Notes: a model not told the origin generated them from the sequence alone. Positions 33,641 to 61,021 are shown, counted from the stretch's first letter. The stretch is DNA of 64,000 bases from Dipteronia dyeriana (GCA_032871835.1 CM065298.1:9721596-9785595); one strand, 5' to 3'. Program-made: numbers and translations.

Positions 33641-35815
33641 TTAAGTTCTATGAATCTCGTAAACAAATATGTGATTAAGTTCACGTACGAAATTAAACTC
33701 GTATTTTTTTGTAAAAGTATCCTCAATTGAAATTAATAATAATAATAATAATAATAAATGGTCGTGTTTATACTTTGTCATTCTCTTTAACGAATTGTTC
33801 ATTGTGGTAGATTCCAATTCTAATTCTTAAATATATAGGGTCATTTCTGTAAGCGTTTTTCAGTTGCTGTTTTTTAAAATTAAAAATAAAAATAAAAATA
33901 AAAACAGTGTTTTTGGTTTCAGTTTCGAATTATGAAAACACGTCTGGTAGCATATACTGAAAACTGAATTTTGAAAATGAAAACAGAAAAACGCGTCTGG
34001 TAGGTTAACCGAAAACTATTAAAATTTGAAATATCAATTTTAGCATTTTGTTTAATATTATTACAGCTATAAACAAATTGATTACATAATTAACCAATAT
34101 AATTTTTGTATTATAATTTTTAAATTAAACAAAAGTAACACATCAAAACTTAATTAAAAAAAAATATCAAAAAATGAATTAATCAAAACTAAACTCTTAA
34201 ATTATATATAAATATATATATATATATATATTATATAATAAATATATATATATTAATTATTATTACATATATAATATTATATATATATATTATTTTATAT
34301 ATTAAATATTATTAATATAATATATTTTATATATAATAATACATAATATATTACACTATATCCTATATATATATAATAGTTATAATATATATATATGTAT
34401 ATATTATTGAATAAATGTTTTTAGTTCTAGTTGGAAATAAATTATTCTGAAATATATATATAAGGGGCACTTTGGTCATTTGAAAATCTTGTCCGGTCTT
34501 GTTCCAGTCGTATCAAACGCATAACAGTACAATTAATAGTTTAAAAATAATAAAAAATTTATATTAAAAAAATGAAAAACAAAATGAAAAACAAAAACAA
34601 AAGCAAAAAACAAGTATTTCAGGCCTCGTCCTGCAGTCGTTTTTCAACCCGTTTTTATTTTTATTTTTAAAAAACGATTTCGAAAACGCGTTCGTTAACC
34701 GTTTTTCATTTTGTTTTCAAAAAATGAAAAAAAAAAAAATGAAAAACAAAATTAGTATTAAAATTGAAAATTTTAAAAAACAATTGAAAGTTGTTTTCTG
34801 AATTCCAAAAACAATTTGAAAAACAAAATAAAAAATATAAAAAACACTTTCTTCGGTTGAACACAATAGATCGACAAACACCAGTTCAGTCCTCCTCTCA
34901 ACTCGAAGCTCGAAGCTCGAAGATATGTCTGATCTTCTTCGTCTGCAGATCTCCTTCTTCGTCTGATCTTCTTCTCATTCTTCTCCTTCCTTTTCTTCCA
35001 CTTCTTCTTCAGATCGTCGATCTTCCTCTTCTGCCCTCCTTCTTATTAGTCGCACGTGTTCTACTTCTGCAGATTTTCTTCTTCTTTTTCTATTTCGTGT
35101 TATTGCTCTTCTTCATATCCCCTTCTCCTTCTTCTTATTCTTGCTCTTCATTTTCGCACCCTTCCTCTTGTTCAGATCATCTTGTTCAAATCATCTTGTT
35201 CTTATTCTTTTTTTATTTTTTATTTTTCAATTTGTTATATTTCTTAAACCGAAATTATTGTTGATTTACTTGAATGTATGTAGATTTAAGTAATTTTTCA
35301 ATTAATCGTCTTTCTTAAATTGAAATTTAATTAAAGTAATCCTTCAAAAAAAATTTGCAATGATTATTGGGAAAAACAGTTGTGGAAGACTGAAGCTTTG
35401 AGGTCATTTATGGGATTCAGTTTCTCAGTCACTCAGGTTAGTTGTTTTTTTGCGTAAATTACTCTTGTTGATCTGTGTTGGCTCTGGTTTGATATTAACG
35501 GGTGCTTGGTTTCTATTTATTTTCATTTTCTATTTACTGGTTGTGTATTGCTTGTCCCTGTCTATTGTCTTCGGGCTTCCAATTCTTTAGAATTGTTGAT
35601 AATCTCGCCAAGAAAGGCTCTGCAGGTTGTGAGGATATGTTGTGCTGGAGTGAATGATGTCTGGCTGCTTTACTTTTTTTTTTCTTTTTTGATGACAATT
35701 TGACTAAGATGGGGTCGAGTTGGTGTAGTGAAAGGTTGGTTTGGGGTGTTTTTACTGATTAATTTTTGAAGTTTTGTTTTTTTGATCTACTGTGCTTGGT
35801 TTTGTTTCTGTTGTC

Positions 35816-36003
35816 TGCCCTGTTTTCTTTGTTTTGGTTGTGGTTCTGGGTGCTCTGTTTTTGCCTCCTCTTGTTGTGTTTCTGCAGCTTCGTTTTGGCC
35901 GTGTGTGCCTGCCCTGTTTTCTTTGTTTTGGTTGTGGTTCTGGGTGCTCTGTTTTTGCCTCCTCTTGTTGTGTTTCTGCTGCTTCGTTTTGGCCGTGTGT
36001 GTC
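35816..36003. repeat. 94-bp tandem repeat, two copies
   Basis: TGCCCTGTTTTCTTTGTTTT starts at 35816 and 35910, and the copies are almost identical over 94 bp. The hydrophobic peptides read from them in several frames are not taken as genes. Confidence 0.9.
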
Positions 36004-37716
36004 TTGTAGTGTTTGTTCGGTGCCTTGTTTGACTGGTGTTGGTTGTTGGTTTTTGCCTGGTTCGAGCTTTAATAATACTGTCGTTTCACATAAAAAAATA
36101 TATTAGGCTGCTTGTCGTCCAAAGAAGTAATTACAAAAGACAACGGGGAAGGATATTCTGCCAATTATAATTAAACTCCTGATCTTGATCTTGTGTTTAT
36201 TCATGTTATTTTTATAACTTGTTTTGTTTTTTATAATTTGATATTGGATCGGTACTATGCAACTTATTAAACTGTGGAAATATGTAGTGATTGTTGGTTT
36301 AGGTGAGATGGATAGTAAATTAGAATATTGAAAACACTTTATATAGGCTTACATAAAGTATAAAACATCTAAACATATTATTATATAGGCATACATAAGT
36401 TGGTTAAACTAAGGTAATTAATTGCTTTAATGGCTAGCATTTTGCTGGCTAAAAACATGCTCCATTTGATGTAATCCAGCTAAGTCTTCTCCATGGCTGC
36501 TTGCATAACCGACTTGGTCTTCTTAGAGTTTCTTCAAAGTTATTCAAAGTTTGACTAGTCAATGTTGTTCAAATATAGTTGTAACTCTTAATTAGATTAC
36601 TCAATTTCAACTTAACTTCTTAAGTTGTTGTTCTTGTTTTCTAAGTTAGTAATCAAAATGCAACTTGAACTTCCTTTCCTCTAGTGTTTATAATATACCT
36701 TAATTTTCAATAGTGATGAAATGGGTTACTTTAGAACTGAGAATAATGGGTTTTGTTTTGGAGATACTGAAATCATACAAATGCATCCAAATATACCTTA
36801 GTGGAAATATTGTTTCTTAAATTTTGGGTTTTGGTCTAGCTCAGTTTAGAAGAGTCGGAGAAAATAGAAGAAATATAAAATATTTTCAAAATGATAATAA
36901 TGTTAATAAGTGATTCACCTTGCATCCAAATTGAATAAGTGCCTTGTGTAAGTGGAGCTTTTATGGTGCCATGAAAAGCTATTCCTAAAAGGTTAAATGT
37001 AGAAAAGGTATATGCAAGGCAACTAAGCTTTGAGCAAATATCGGACTCTGTATATTCAGCTCTTACAAATTCTATATTGTCAAACTATTGTGGGTATGCC
37101 GGTGTGTATTTAAGGTGAGAAAGGATATGACCAGAGTGTTGAATTTATAACCAACGATAGTAGAAAGGACATGTTAACTATTGATTGGGGATGATCATGT
37201 ATAAATGAGAAAAGTATGTTGTCTACTTGACCATGAAATATTTTCATTGCTCATTCCTTCAAATTGAGATATTTTTTTTAGTATCTTTTGAAATGAGATT
37301 TCGAGAGTGCAATTATTGTAATTGTCTTGTATAGATGAGAAGTAATTATAGAGTGCTAGATCTTTGGTTTTTTGTGACTGAGGAAGCTAAAAGATTGAAC
37401 TTGTTTTACACAATAATATTATTCTCCATGTCAATTAAAGATTTTTTTTTTCTTATGAAGTTTACATTTTATTTATTATTTTGTTACTTGTGGATTTGTT
37501 TGTTGATCGTGGGGTTACACATATCATGTGTTAAAGATTTGTTTAAGTGAGTTTTTTATTAATTTGAAATTATTATCAAGTCAAAATAGTCTGTATGTTT
37601 TATAAATGTAAACTCGTTTATATTGTTGTGTTTGGGTGTTGTTTTTGATTTTATTGTTCTATTGTTTTGTTTTGAGGGTTTGCTTTTATTTAAATGTTCT
37701 TAAAACAACAATTAAA

Positions 37717-38078
37717 ATGGAACCTGTTGATCTTGATGTCGATGTTGACGATAAGGCCGAATGGTCTACAAGGAATGATGTCATTTTTATTCGTATAATG
37801 CATGAGCATGTAAAAAATGGTGATTTACAGACATCTACATTCAATAAGAGGGTTCGGTCAACCATAGGTGATGAACTTTTCCAACAAACCAAAAAGCGAT
37901 TCACGATTTTCCAATTGAAGTCAAAATTTAATCGTTTGCGCAAAAAACATCATGAGTTTTCTGATTTGATTGCACACACCGGATTTGGTTGGATCCTATA
38001 TCAAACATCGTGACAGCACCGGAAGTTGTTTGGGCCGAATACATTAAGATACTGATTTTTGAAAAAATATCCATTTGA
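37717..38078 (+). pseudogene. MYB/SANT-like DNA-binding protein (Harbinger ORF1 type), frameshifted
   Basis: The ATG at 37717 opens MEPVDLDVDVDDKAEWSTRN, followed by VIFIRIMHEHVKNGDLQTST and RFTIFQLKSKFNRLRKKHHE, ending HTGFGW. This matches the Myb/SANT-like domain (PF12776-type) found in plant PIF/Harbinger ORF1 proteins and their domesticated relatives. After GFGW (about 37989) the frame shifts by one base; the next frame continues DPISNIVTAPEVVWAEYI to a stop at 38078. In active elements this protein helps the transposase bind and enter the nucleus. It lies inside element D. Confidence 0.7.
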
Positions 38079-38665
38079 ATTTTTATAGTAGTGATATGTA
38101 CTTATTTTTTTCGTATTAATGACAGAGAGTGCCATGAGTGAAACCATATCTGAAGAAAGGGTTAGACCATTATGAAATTCTTGGGGACATTTTTAATATT
38201 ACTACAACAACTAATGAGTCGTGGTGATCGGATGTTTAGGGAATATGAGAATGAAGATATTAATTGAGGGAGAAGGGGAAGCATAAGTTAGATCAATTCC
38301 TAATATTGACTTATCTCCATTAAATGTAGCACTAATGAGTAATGTTAGAGATGAAATTGCAAAAAAAATGTGGAGAGATTGCTCACGCAATAGGTGGTAA
38401 TTTTTTGTAATAGAAGGTGGTGTCTTCTGTAATTTATTCATGAACTTATATAATTAAATTATGTCATTGTTATGTTATGAGAATTTAAAGGAAATGTAAA
38501 AGTAATCTATGATTAAGGAAATTGATAGTTATCTATTTTCTGTGGATGCTAACAAATAAAATATCATATAATCTTTTTTATAATTCAATTAAAAATGATT
38601 GAATGGTCCGTAAATAATAAATAAATTCAAATTGTTATATTATTATAAACACTTGTATAATTATT

Positions 38666-38666
38666 T

Positions 38667-38706
<40 letters not shown>
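38666..38706. repeat. CA/TA compound microsatellite
   Basis: About eight CA repeats run into about twelve TA repeats, inside element D. Confidence 0.9.
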
Positions 38707-39002
38707 ATAAATAATTATAAATTACAAATTTAAGTGTATGAAAATAAATATTACAACCTTATGAAAATATTTTAATTAGATGGGAGAGTCATGAATTACA
38801 AAAAAGTTCTTCGGTTTTGGAATGTCTCAGTTTTTCTACCAGACATTTTTTTACTGTTTTTATTTTCAGAATTAAGTTTACAGTGAAGCTATCGGATGTG
38901 TTTTTACTGTTTTCATTTTCAGAATACAGTTTTCAGTATACGCTACCAGACGCGTTTTCTGAATTTAAAATGTTTTTCAAAAATACTGTTTTCATTTTCT
39001 AA

Positions 39003-39943
39003 GGCCCCGTCCTGCAGCTGTTTTTCAGTTCGTTTTCGTTTTTATTTTTCAAAAACGATTTCGAAAACGTGTTCGTTAACCGTTTTTCATTTTATTTAAA
39101 AAAAAAAAACGAAAAACAAAACCAGTATTAAAAGTGAAAGATTTGAAAAACATAAAATACTTCTTTTTCGTTTTTCGTTTTTCGTTTTTGTTTTTCATTT
39201 TGTTTTATATTAAAAAAAATCTTAAACTATTAATTGTACTGTTATGCGTTTGATATAACTATGATAAGACGGAATAAGATTTTTAAATTACCAAAGTGCC
39301 CCTCTTATATATATTATAATTATAATTACATATATATTAATATATTATAATTACATATATATTAATATATATCTATAATATATTTTATGTATATTATAAC
39401 ATAAAATATTATAGAATATTAATATATTTATGTGTAAATTAGTAAATTAATATATAATATTGTAAAATAATAATATATATTATTATATATTAATATTATA
39501 TGTATTAATATTAAAATATAGTTTATATTATTATATATATTATAAAATATTATAAATATATATATCATAATTATTTTTTATAATTTAAAAGTTTAGTTTT
39601 GATTAATTCATTTTTTAAATTTTTTTTTTTTGAATTAATTTTTGATGTGTTACTTTTGTTTAATTTAAAAATTACAATACAAAAATTATATTGGTTAATT
39701 ATTTAATCAATTTGTTTATAGTTGTAATAATATTAAACAAAATACTAAAATTGATATTTCAATTTTTGATAGTTTTCGGTTAACCTACCGGACTCGTTTT
39801 TTCCGTTTTCATTTTCAAAATACAGCTTTCAGTATTTGCTACCAGACGCGTTTTCAGAAATCGAAAATGAAACCAAAAATACTGTTTTCATTTTCATTTT
39901 ATTTTTGAAAAACAGCAGCTGAAAAACGTTTACAAGACGGACC
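39003..39943. mobile_element. PIF/Harbinger-like element, copy C, inserted in element D
   Basis: 941 bp. The left end is GGCCCCGTCCTGCAGCTG followed by TTTTTCA; the right end (reverse complement) is GGTCCGTCTTGTAAACG followed by TTTTTCA. It is inverted relative to copy A, with a similar TA-array core. Sequence on both sides (38810-39002 and 39944-39992) belongs to the end of element D, which places C inside D. No clean target duplication. Confidence 0.7.
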
Positions 39944-40150
39944 CTTTCATTTTCAAAAAACAACAACTGAAAAACGCTTACATGACGAGACCATGTTTTT
40001 CAAAAATTTCACTTTTAACATTGGTTTTGTTTTTCATTTCTTTTTTGTGTTTCGAAAATAAAATGAAAAACGTTTAACGAGCACGTTTTCGAAATCGTTT
40101 TAAAAAATAAAAACGAATACGGACTGAAAAACTGCTACATGACGGGACCG

Positions 40151-43011
40151 TAGAAAACGCGGAATGTAATTTAATAACTTAACTTAATTCCAATTCCTGA
40201 TCATTCCCTTGAAAACAAGATTGATTCATTTCATTTTCATTATTTACGCAGAATGTAATTTAATAACTTAACTTAATTCCAATTCTTGTTCATTCCCTTG
40301 AAAACAAGATTGATTTATTTCATTTTCATTATTGGTCGGTAAACAAGTAAAATCTTACAAATTTAATGTTCTTTTTCAAATTATTGTTTTCTTTTTTAAG
40401 TACTGAAACTTAGCTAATAACTATACCAGGCCTATCTAGTATATCACCATTATAACATTAACAACAATTACCGTTGTTTATATAAGAAGATTATTCTATA
40501 TTGTTAGTGTCCACCTATTTTTTTCATTTAAACATCAAACACATCTTTAATACACACAATAACTACAAGTTTTGTTTTACACAACGACGGTGATTTATAC
40601 CTAAAATATTAGAAAGATTAAATGAAGACTTTTATCATAAAACCACAAGGTCGGAAAATAACTACAGTTTTATTTTAATTTATATGAAAACTTACTAAAA
40701 GTAAATCATATCCCAATCTATGGTTGCGAGTCGCATAAAAGTGAGTGAACCAATCTCAGCTCTTCATGCTTCTTAACATCCGTAAGTTATAAAATTTATA
40801 AACAGTGTTAACCACATACTGTTTTGTGCCTAAGATTGCATACGATATTTCCTAAATTATGAATGGTGATAACATACCATCAAATCTATATCTTTAAAGT
40901 AATATTATATAACTTTCAAATTTAATTTAACTTATATGATAATGTGATTAATAAAATGACTTACTGCATCATTTATGTTATGTGCAACTGACCAACTTTG
41001 TACCATAAAAAAATAAAAACGGCTGTTCTTGTTGTGAGTGCGGTTACTTGAGTTCTTGATTCATGCGTTTAATGACAAAGTTTAGTCAAATGGAGAAAAT
41101 TCATTTTTTGTTCTAGTTTTGTCATCGAGACCTTGACTTGCTAAGCCTGTAACGTGTCAATAACCCATTTTAATTTTCAAAGAGGAATCAAAATCAATGA
41201 TTTTGATTAATTTAATATTAGGCAGATTAGCAACTGACCAATGACTGTAAATGGTTCATTATGACAAAATAATAATAATTATTTATCGATTTTAATATGT
41301 CGTTATACTACATATCAAGAATTCAAGCTTAAAGATTTTAACATGTTTCTAGAAGTGTTTATATTAAATTCTAAAAAATTAGTCAAACAAATCAATCAAT
41401 CGATCCAAATAATGCGAGTAGTGTTTTTTTTTTCTTCATACAATTTACCATGTTATCTTATATATTATATAATAAAATATCATTTGACACTGAATATTTT
41501 TGCTGTAGGACATGACAAAATCAACAACTATAACATTAGATAAAATTTTAATTTCATTTTTTTTTGTTGCTATATCAAAACCATCATCAAGATTCTCCTG
41601 ATCACAAATAGATACCATCTACTAACACATCTATTTTAAAATACGTTTTTTTATTAATTTTTTTTCTTTTCATAACCATACCTTAATTTGAATAATTACA
41701 AGATCTAACTTCAACATTTGGATTCCACATAACATAAAAAAGGTTAGTATTAAAAATCTTCTCATATCTTTGAATTATCTTTGGATGTATAGTTATGAAT
41801 ACATTTATTTTAAAACCTTACCTATAAACTAACACCATTAGCATTCGGTTTGTGTTGTTTGAGTTTGACCGTTAAAAAGTCTAAAACGTTTCTGTTTAAG
41901 CTTAAATTATATAAATCGACAATTATACCCTTATATTTTTATCAAAAAAATTAAGAAAATGATATAAAAATGAACATGTTAATTTGTAAAGAAAAAGTTA
42001 TTTTATGAATAATTTTATCCCTAAAAATAACAAAATTATAAATCAACCAAAAGTATTAAAAATGAGTATTTATTTAGATTTATTAAAAAAGACATAGAAA
42101 TACATAAATAATTATAAATTCTGGTTTATTTTTAATGTTTTTAGTTTATTTGTAATTTTATTATTTTAAAGGATAATTTTTTTACGAAATAATTTCTCCT
42201 TTGTAAATAAATATTTTTGTATGTTGTATCATTTTATTAATTAATTTATTAAAAATATTGAGGATATAATTATCGATTCATATAATTAAAACTTATATAG
42301 AACGTTTTAAATTTTTAACAGGTTAAACTCAATCAATACAAATAAAATTATAATGAAATCAGTTCATAAAAAAGGTTAGTAAAATAGAAGCATATCATGG
42401 CTATTCAGTAATAAATCAAAACAAGGTAAATAGAGGTTTTTAATATTAACCTAGTAAAGAAAGCATCTGACTATAACGGAACGACATCGTTTCAATGTCG
42501 GAGACCACCCCCAAAGTGCCACGTGTAAAATGTAGGGAAAAGTCAGCAAAGTCCAAAAAAGCGGCCTAATAAATATTCCAAAAAAGAAATGCGAATAAAA
42601 ATTAAAATACAAAAAAAAAAAAAAAAAAAACAAAAACAAAAAACACATTAGATATTATAAAAAGCAATCGATTCACCGATTAAATAAAAATATCCCAAAA
42701 ACAAAAAAATCAAACCCAGACTTGTCCTCTCGCTCTCTCTCTCTCTCTCTCTAACTCTCCTTCTCTATGTAAATTTTGTTTTTTGTTTTTAAATTTTTTG
42801 ATGTTTTTATTTTTCTGTAACACATACTGTGTTAATTTAGATCTGAAATCGTTGAGACGGATGATCATCATTAGGGTTTTCAATTAGGTTTCCAAGTTTG
42901 GGGTTTTAATTTTGAGTTCCGGTTGTTGAATTGTTCGATTCTTTGGGGGGTTTCAATTGTAGGTTTTTTTTTTTTTAATAAAAAAGAAAAAAAATATATT
43001 TGGGGGGTTTA
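40151..43011. other. Intergenic region and poly(A) polymerase promoter/5' UTR
   Basis: No gene recognised from 40151 to about 42650. An 89-bp tandem duplication is at 40162-40339. An A-rich run lies near 42610-42640, a CT microsatellite at about 42731-42752 and pyrimidine-rich leader sequence up to the ATG at 43012. The leader likely starts near the CT tract. Part of the leader may be intronic, which I could not settle. Confidence 0.55.
40162..40339. repeat. 89-bp tandem duplication
   Basis: GAATGTAATTTAATAACTTA begins at 40162 and 40251. The two copies differ at a few bases. It lies immediately outside Harbinger copy B. Confidence 0.9.
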
Positions 43012-51133
<8,122 letters not shown>

Positions 51134-53469
51134 GTGTTCTTTTAATTGCTGGCTTTCATTTCACAAGTTTTTTTCAGGCATGCTCGTCAGTTCTATCTTC
51201 AAGAGTGGAAACCTATGGGCATGATTTGAAAAGAGTTATGGTGTGTAGCTTGGCCAAGTTATCTGTACAGTTTTTTTTTTATTTTTCTTTTTCCTTCATT
51301 TAGTTATGCTGTTCTGCATAAGCAGTGAGCTTTTCCAATCTCTGAAAGTTTCTTCTGGAGTTTCATAATATCAGACAGTTATAGCCTGATAGCTCTTTTT
51401 TTTTGGTGGTTGTAACAATGTGTCCCAAGTGTCTTCATTTTATGGAGGGGATGGCTTTTGTATGGCCAAGTGTCTTGGTGTTCCTTTCGTTTAGAATACT
51501 ATGGTTTATGGCCTTGTGGCATAAACCTAGTCTGGGATTCTACACACCTTCTGTATACTTTGTGATGTAATGTGTTATATAGTTATATTAGACATCTCTC
51601 TCTCTCCATCCGTCTATTGCTTGAACTCTATCATGTTTTTATTTATTTTTGTATGAATTGAAATTTGAAATATGGGCTCCTGTATTTTGATTCTTATGTT
51701 GGTGTTGAAATGGGGATGACACTTGACCTTTAGATTACTCAATTAACTTTCTTTTCAGTGAAGGCATGCACTGGTCAACATTTGATCTCTACTACTTGAA
51801 TTCAGATTGTATAATGGACTTTTGACCTTTTGACATCCATCTAGATTTTTTGTTTCCCAAACTTTCAATGGAATTTGCTCAAGAGTAGAAACTGAAAGCC
51901 AAAGGGTTAGTATCGTTCACTTCCCATTTGTTTGTGTAAAATATAAGCGGAATTGAAATCAGTAAAAGCGGATTTTTTTAGGTATGTCCAACATTGTCAT
52001 ATAATTTTCGTATGGTATGGTATGTTGTGAGTGGACGAATTTCATACCTATGTAGGTTGTGAGTGGACGCATTTTGAATGGTATGCTGTGAGTTGACTGA
52101 TGGAGTTGGCCTTTCCCATTCAAGTTGTTCTACCAATAGAGAGAATGTAAATGGATTGCCTAATATGAGTCAACTTTAACTTCCACGTTTGATATTGGTT
52201 TGTTTAATTGCAAGCGATGGTGATAATGCAAGCCTGCAAGGTGAGCAAGCCTATAAATTAGAAGGCAATATTTGTTCATGCTATGTTGTCAAATCATATT
52301 ATATATAGAGATCCATCAAAATCAAACGGCTGGCACCAATTGTTTTTTATCAAATGGGGGGCCCTACCTCCATTTGATCAGTTCCCGTTCACTAGGTCAA
52401 GGTTTGTATAATGGTAAAGTTGTTTTGTGTGTACTGTAATTAATTCTATTCTTGGTAACAAAGTCATCAAATCTTCAATTACCATTTACAGCGTCTTTCC
52501 ACAGACACAAAAGGATTCATTAACAAGTTTTTGATTTAAGATTAATTTTACCAAAAAAATAAAGATATGCTCAATTGTAAAGCTAAATATAGATAAAAAT
52601 TTAATTATTTTTCAAAATCTATTTTTGGATCTTGCACACCAATTAGGCAAGTAAGCTGTGAATATCTGGTTAGGTAAAAAAATATTGGGTCTAAATTTAT
52701 GGAAATATTGCCGATAATATAGTATATTCATTAATATTTTCAAAATATTAGATATATTTATTTCATTGCCTCCAAAACAAGAAAATAAAGTAAAATGAGG
52801 TAAATTATCTTGCAAGTTTATGCTATAATTTTGTTTAAAATGTGGATTTCCATTTGGATATATTCTAAATCTTGATGTCTTGGCTAGATAGAAATCTGGG
52901 TTTTTTTTATCTAATCTTTGTTTAGATAAAAGAAAAAAAAAAGTTAAAAAAAAAACAGGAAAAGTGTTTGGACACGTGTAACAGAAAGCAAGAAGTAGCT
53001 TGAAAAAGCTAGTCGTGAACAGTACTTATAATACAGCGAAAGTATATATAGCTTTTAATTCACTCACTTTCCAAGTTTCCCAAGAATTTCTTTTTTTCAG
53101 CTAAATCTTCACCATATCTTTCGTCGATCTTGAATTGGTCTCTACTCTCTTTCTCCCTCATTCAATTTACAATTTCCCTTGATTTCGTATCGTTAAACAA
53201 AATCTCATTTTTTTTTTGTTTTGTAAAAAAAATTACTTGTTTTCGCTTTTGGGTTGTGAAAGTGTTGTTTTTTAACTTAAAAAACCCTCACCCAGATCAA
53301 GAAAATCGAGTCTTTGTTTGGTTTTTTGTCTTTTAATCGAGAATCAAGCATACCCTTTGCTTGTAACAATGTGTAGACTGTGATTTCTGAGGAAGCCGGG
53401 TTGTTTTGTGGTGGCGTTTACTTTTTTGTTTTGTTGTGGGATTGGTAGGATTTGTTTTTGTTGTGTATA
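51134..53469. other. Poly(A) polymerase 3' UTR, intergenic region and hexokinase promoter/5' UTR
   Basis: No further gene seen. It is T-rich near 51.2-51.9 kb, as in a plant 3' UTR or flank. AT-rich sequence follows to about 53.0 kb, then a pyrimidine-rich leader (53090-53469) of the hexokinase gene. A candidate TATA box (AGTATATATAG) is at about 53040-53050. Confidence 0.55.
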
Positions 53470-59642
<6,173 letters not shown>

Positions 59643-61021
59643 CCATTTTTATTTACTTTTTAAAATTTCATGTTTGTGCTTCTAAATTTTATAGTTTAGG
59701 AGGTTGCTGGTATGGATTATTAAAATTATTGCATGCAGAATATTATGTTATAAAGGTGGATTGAATGTTCAAAAACATGACCTGAATGCGGCCATGGTTT
59801 TTTTTATGCTTCGGCCTTCCATTCATCGTCTTTCATGCAGTGGTATTTGACTCTTCTTATGATGAAAACAATAAAATGGAAATGTTTTGATTTCGTTTCT
59901 ATATGCTGTTTACGGGTATTCTCCTTATATTTCCAATCATTTTAAATTTCTGCCTCTCTATGCAAATTTCTTTGGCATTGTTACTTATATAACAACTTGC
60001 TACAATTTTCCCATTTGTGAATTTTCACAGTTTTTATTGTTGATTCTCAGTGTATGTGTATTAATGCCATGAGTAAAAATGTGAAATGAACTAAAGAGCC
60101 GAATGCCCTCACATTTCCCATCTAATCAGGCTGTCCAATGTAATTTGCATTGGAATTTATTTGTGAAAAGAAATATTATATTAAGAACATATAAACACAA
60201 AAACATTAAAGTGATTTTTAGTTTCATTACACATAAAAACTTACTAAATATAATTGGAATTCAAATATGCCATGTATCATCTGAATCATGCGGAAAAGGT
60301 GGATTAGAACTCTTGCCATGTCAACGAAAGTCAAAACTGAATGGAATGGGGGTCATCTTGGAACAGTTATCAGAAGAGCCAAGTAGAAACTGAGGCCCCT
60401 GGCAAAGGAGAATTCTGCTCGCCAGATCCACTAGGCCCGAACAGGAAGCTTCCATAACCAGCCCATCACATACAAGAATATTTAGTCACTCGGCCCGAAC
60501 AGGAAACTTCCATAACCGGCCGATCACCTACAAGAAGATTTATTTAGTAAAAAAGGAAAAGAGAATCATAGCAAGACTTAAATATGTCAACCAAAAAAGA
60601 GGAATTCACCCCAAACAAGGAAATAATTATATCTGTTCCGAATTACAGGAAATCTTAACCACACTTCAAATCAACCACTTTAAATAAATACCAATTCCGA
60701 TTAAGAAAGAACTCAAAACCTCTAGAAAGATAAACGTCAAACAGGAAAACAAACTTATTCAGTCGGTTCTATTTGAAGCCCACAAGGATTCAGACTAAGC
60801 CATATAAATATATCCATATATTCATTGTAATAAAAATTTATTCAAAGTAAATTCTTTTACCGTCGTCCAACGTCAACCCGTGGAACATTAATATTAAAGC
60901 TACACGGACCTGGTGTGCGACTCTGTTCTCACAGTTCATTGTTACAAGTTGATAGAGCTCAAGAGTTTCTCACTCCAAGAGTCCAAGACACAGACTTTCT
61001 CAGTGACTCACTCACTTTCTC
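59643..61021. other. Hexokinase 3' UTR, LTR-like relic and leader of the next gene
   Basis: The 3' UTR probably extends to about 59880. The stretch 60100-60390 has an open frame with no recognisable family. From about 60391 to 60932 lies an LTR-like relic (separate entry). The pyrimidine-rich stretch 60933-61021 fits a 5' UTR exon ending at a donor (CGGTAAGA). Confidence 0.5.
60391..60932 (+). mobile_element. Probable solo or truncated LTR
   Basis: Begins TGAGGCCCCTGGC and ends TCTGTTCTCACA. It contains CCATATAAATATATCC (TATA-like), a run of ATTCATTGTAATAAAAATTT and a tail ACCGTCGTCCAACGTCAACC CGTGG, which resembles the R/U5 tails of plant gypsy LTRs. Inside is a 58-bp spaced repeat of CCCGAACAGGAA (60436 and 60494). 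No matching 5-bp duplication at the ends, so the borders are uncertain. Confidence 0.4.

Larger units (their letters stand above)
34622..39992 (+). mobile_element. Longer PIF/Harbinger-like element D with a MYB/SANT ORF, inserted in copy B
   Basis: The left end is GGCCTCGTCCTGCAGTCG; the right end (reverse complement) is GGTCTCGTCATGTAAGCG. Both are followed by TTTTTCA as in the shorter copies. Subtracting copy C gives about 4.4 kb. It lies in the opposite orientation to A and B. The interior has a C/T-rich block (34880-35230), a 94-bp tandem repeat and a MYB/SANT-type ORF at 37717. I could not find a DDE transposase, so it may be lost or beyond recognition. It is a plausible source of the short copies, which keep only its ends. 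Confidence 0.7.
33839..40150. mobile_element. PIF/Harbinger-like element, copy B, split by a nested insertion
   Basis: The left part (33839-34621) and right part (39993-40150) align with copy A without a gap when joined. In A the site reads AAGTATTTTATGTTTTTC; in B the left part stops at AAGTATTTCA and the right part resumes ATGTTTTTC. The right end (reverse complement) is CGGTCCCGTCATGTAGCAG. Without the insert it is about 0.94 kb, like copy A. The interior holds TA arrays. Confidence 0.75.

Noticed and set aside
34791..35264. 157-codon frame rich in Leu, Phe and Ser
   Set aside because: Low-complexity translation of a C/T-rich tract inside the Harbinger-like element.
35766..36106. Hydrophobic Cys/Leu-rich frames resembling membrane peptides
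   Set aside because: They come from a 94-bp tandem repeat read in three frames, with no conserved motif.
39003..39943. A 9-10 bp target duplication (TTTCATTTTC) at copy C, which would point to Mutator
   Set aside because: That motif recurs throughout the family's own ends and is not directly adjacent to both termini. Copy A clearly has a 3-bp TTA duplication instead.
60103..60393. 96-codon open frame downstream of hexokinase
   Set aside because: No family resemblance or splice partner, and it adjoins an LTR-like relic. Not supported as a gene.
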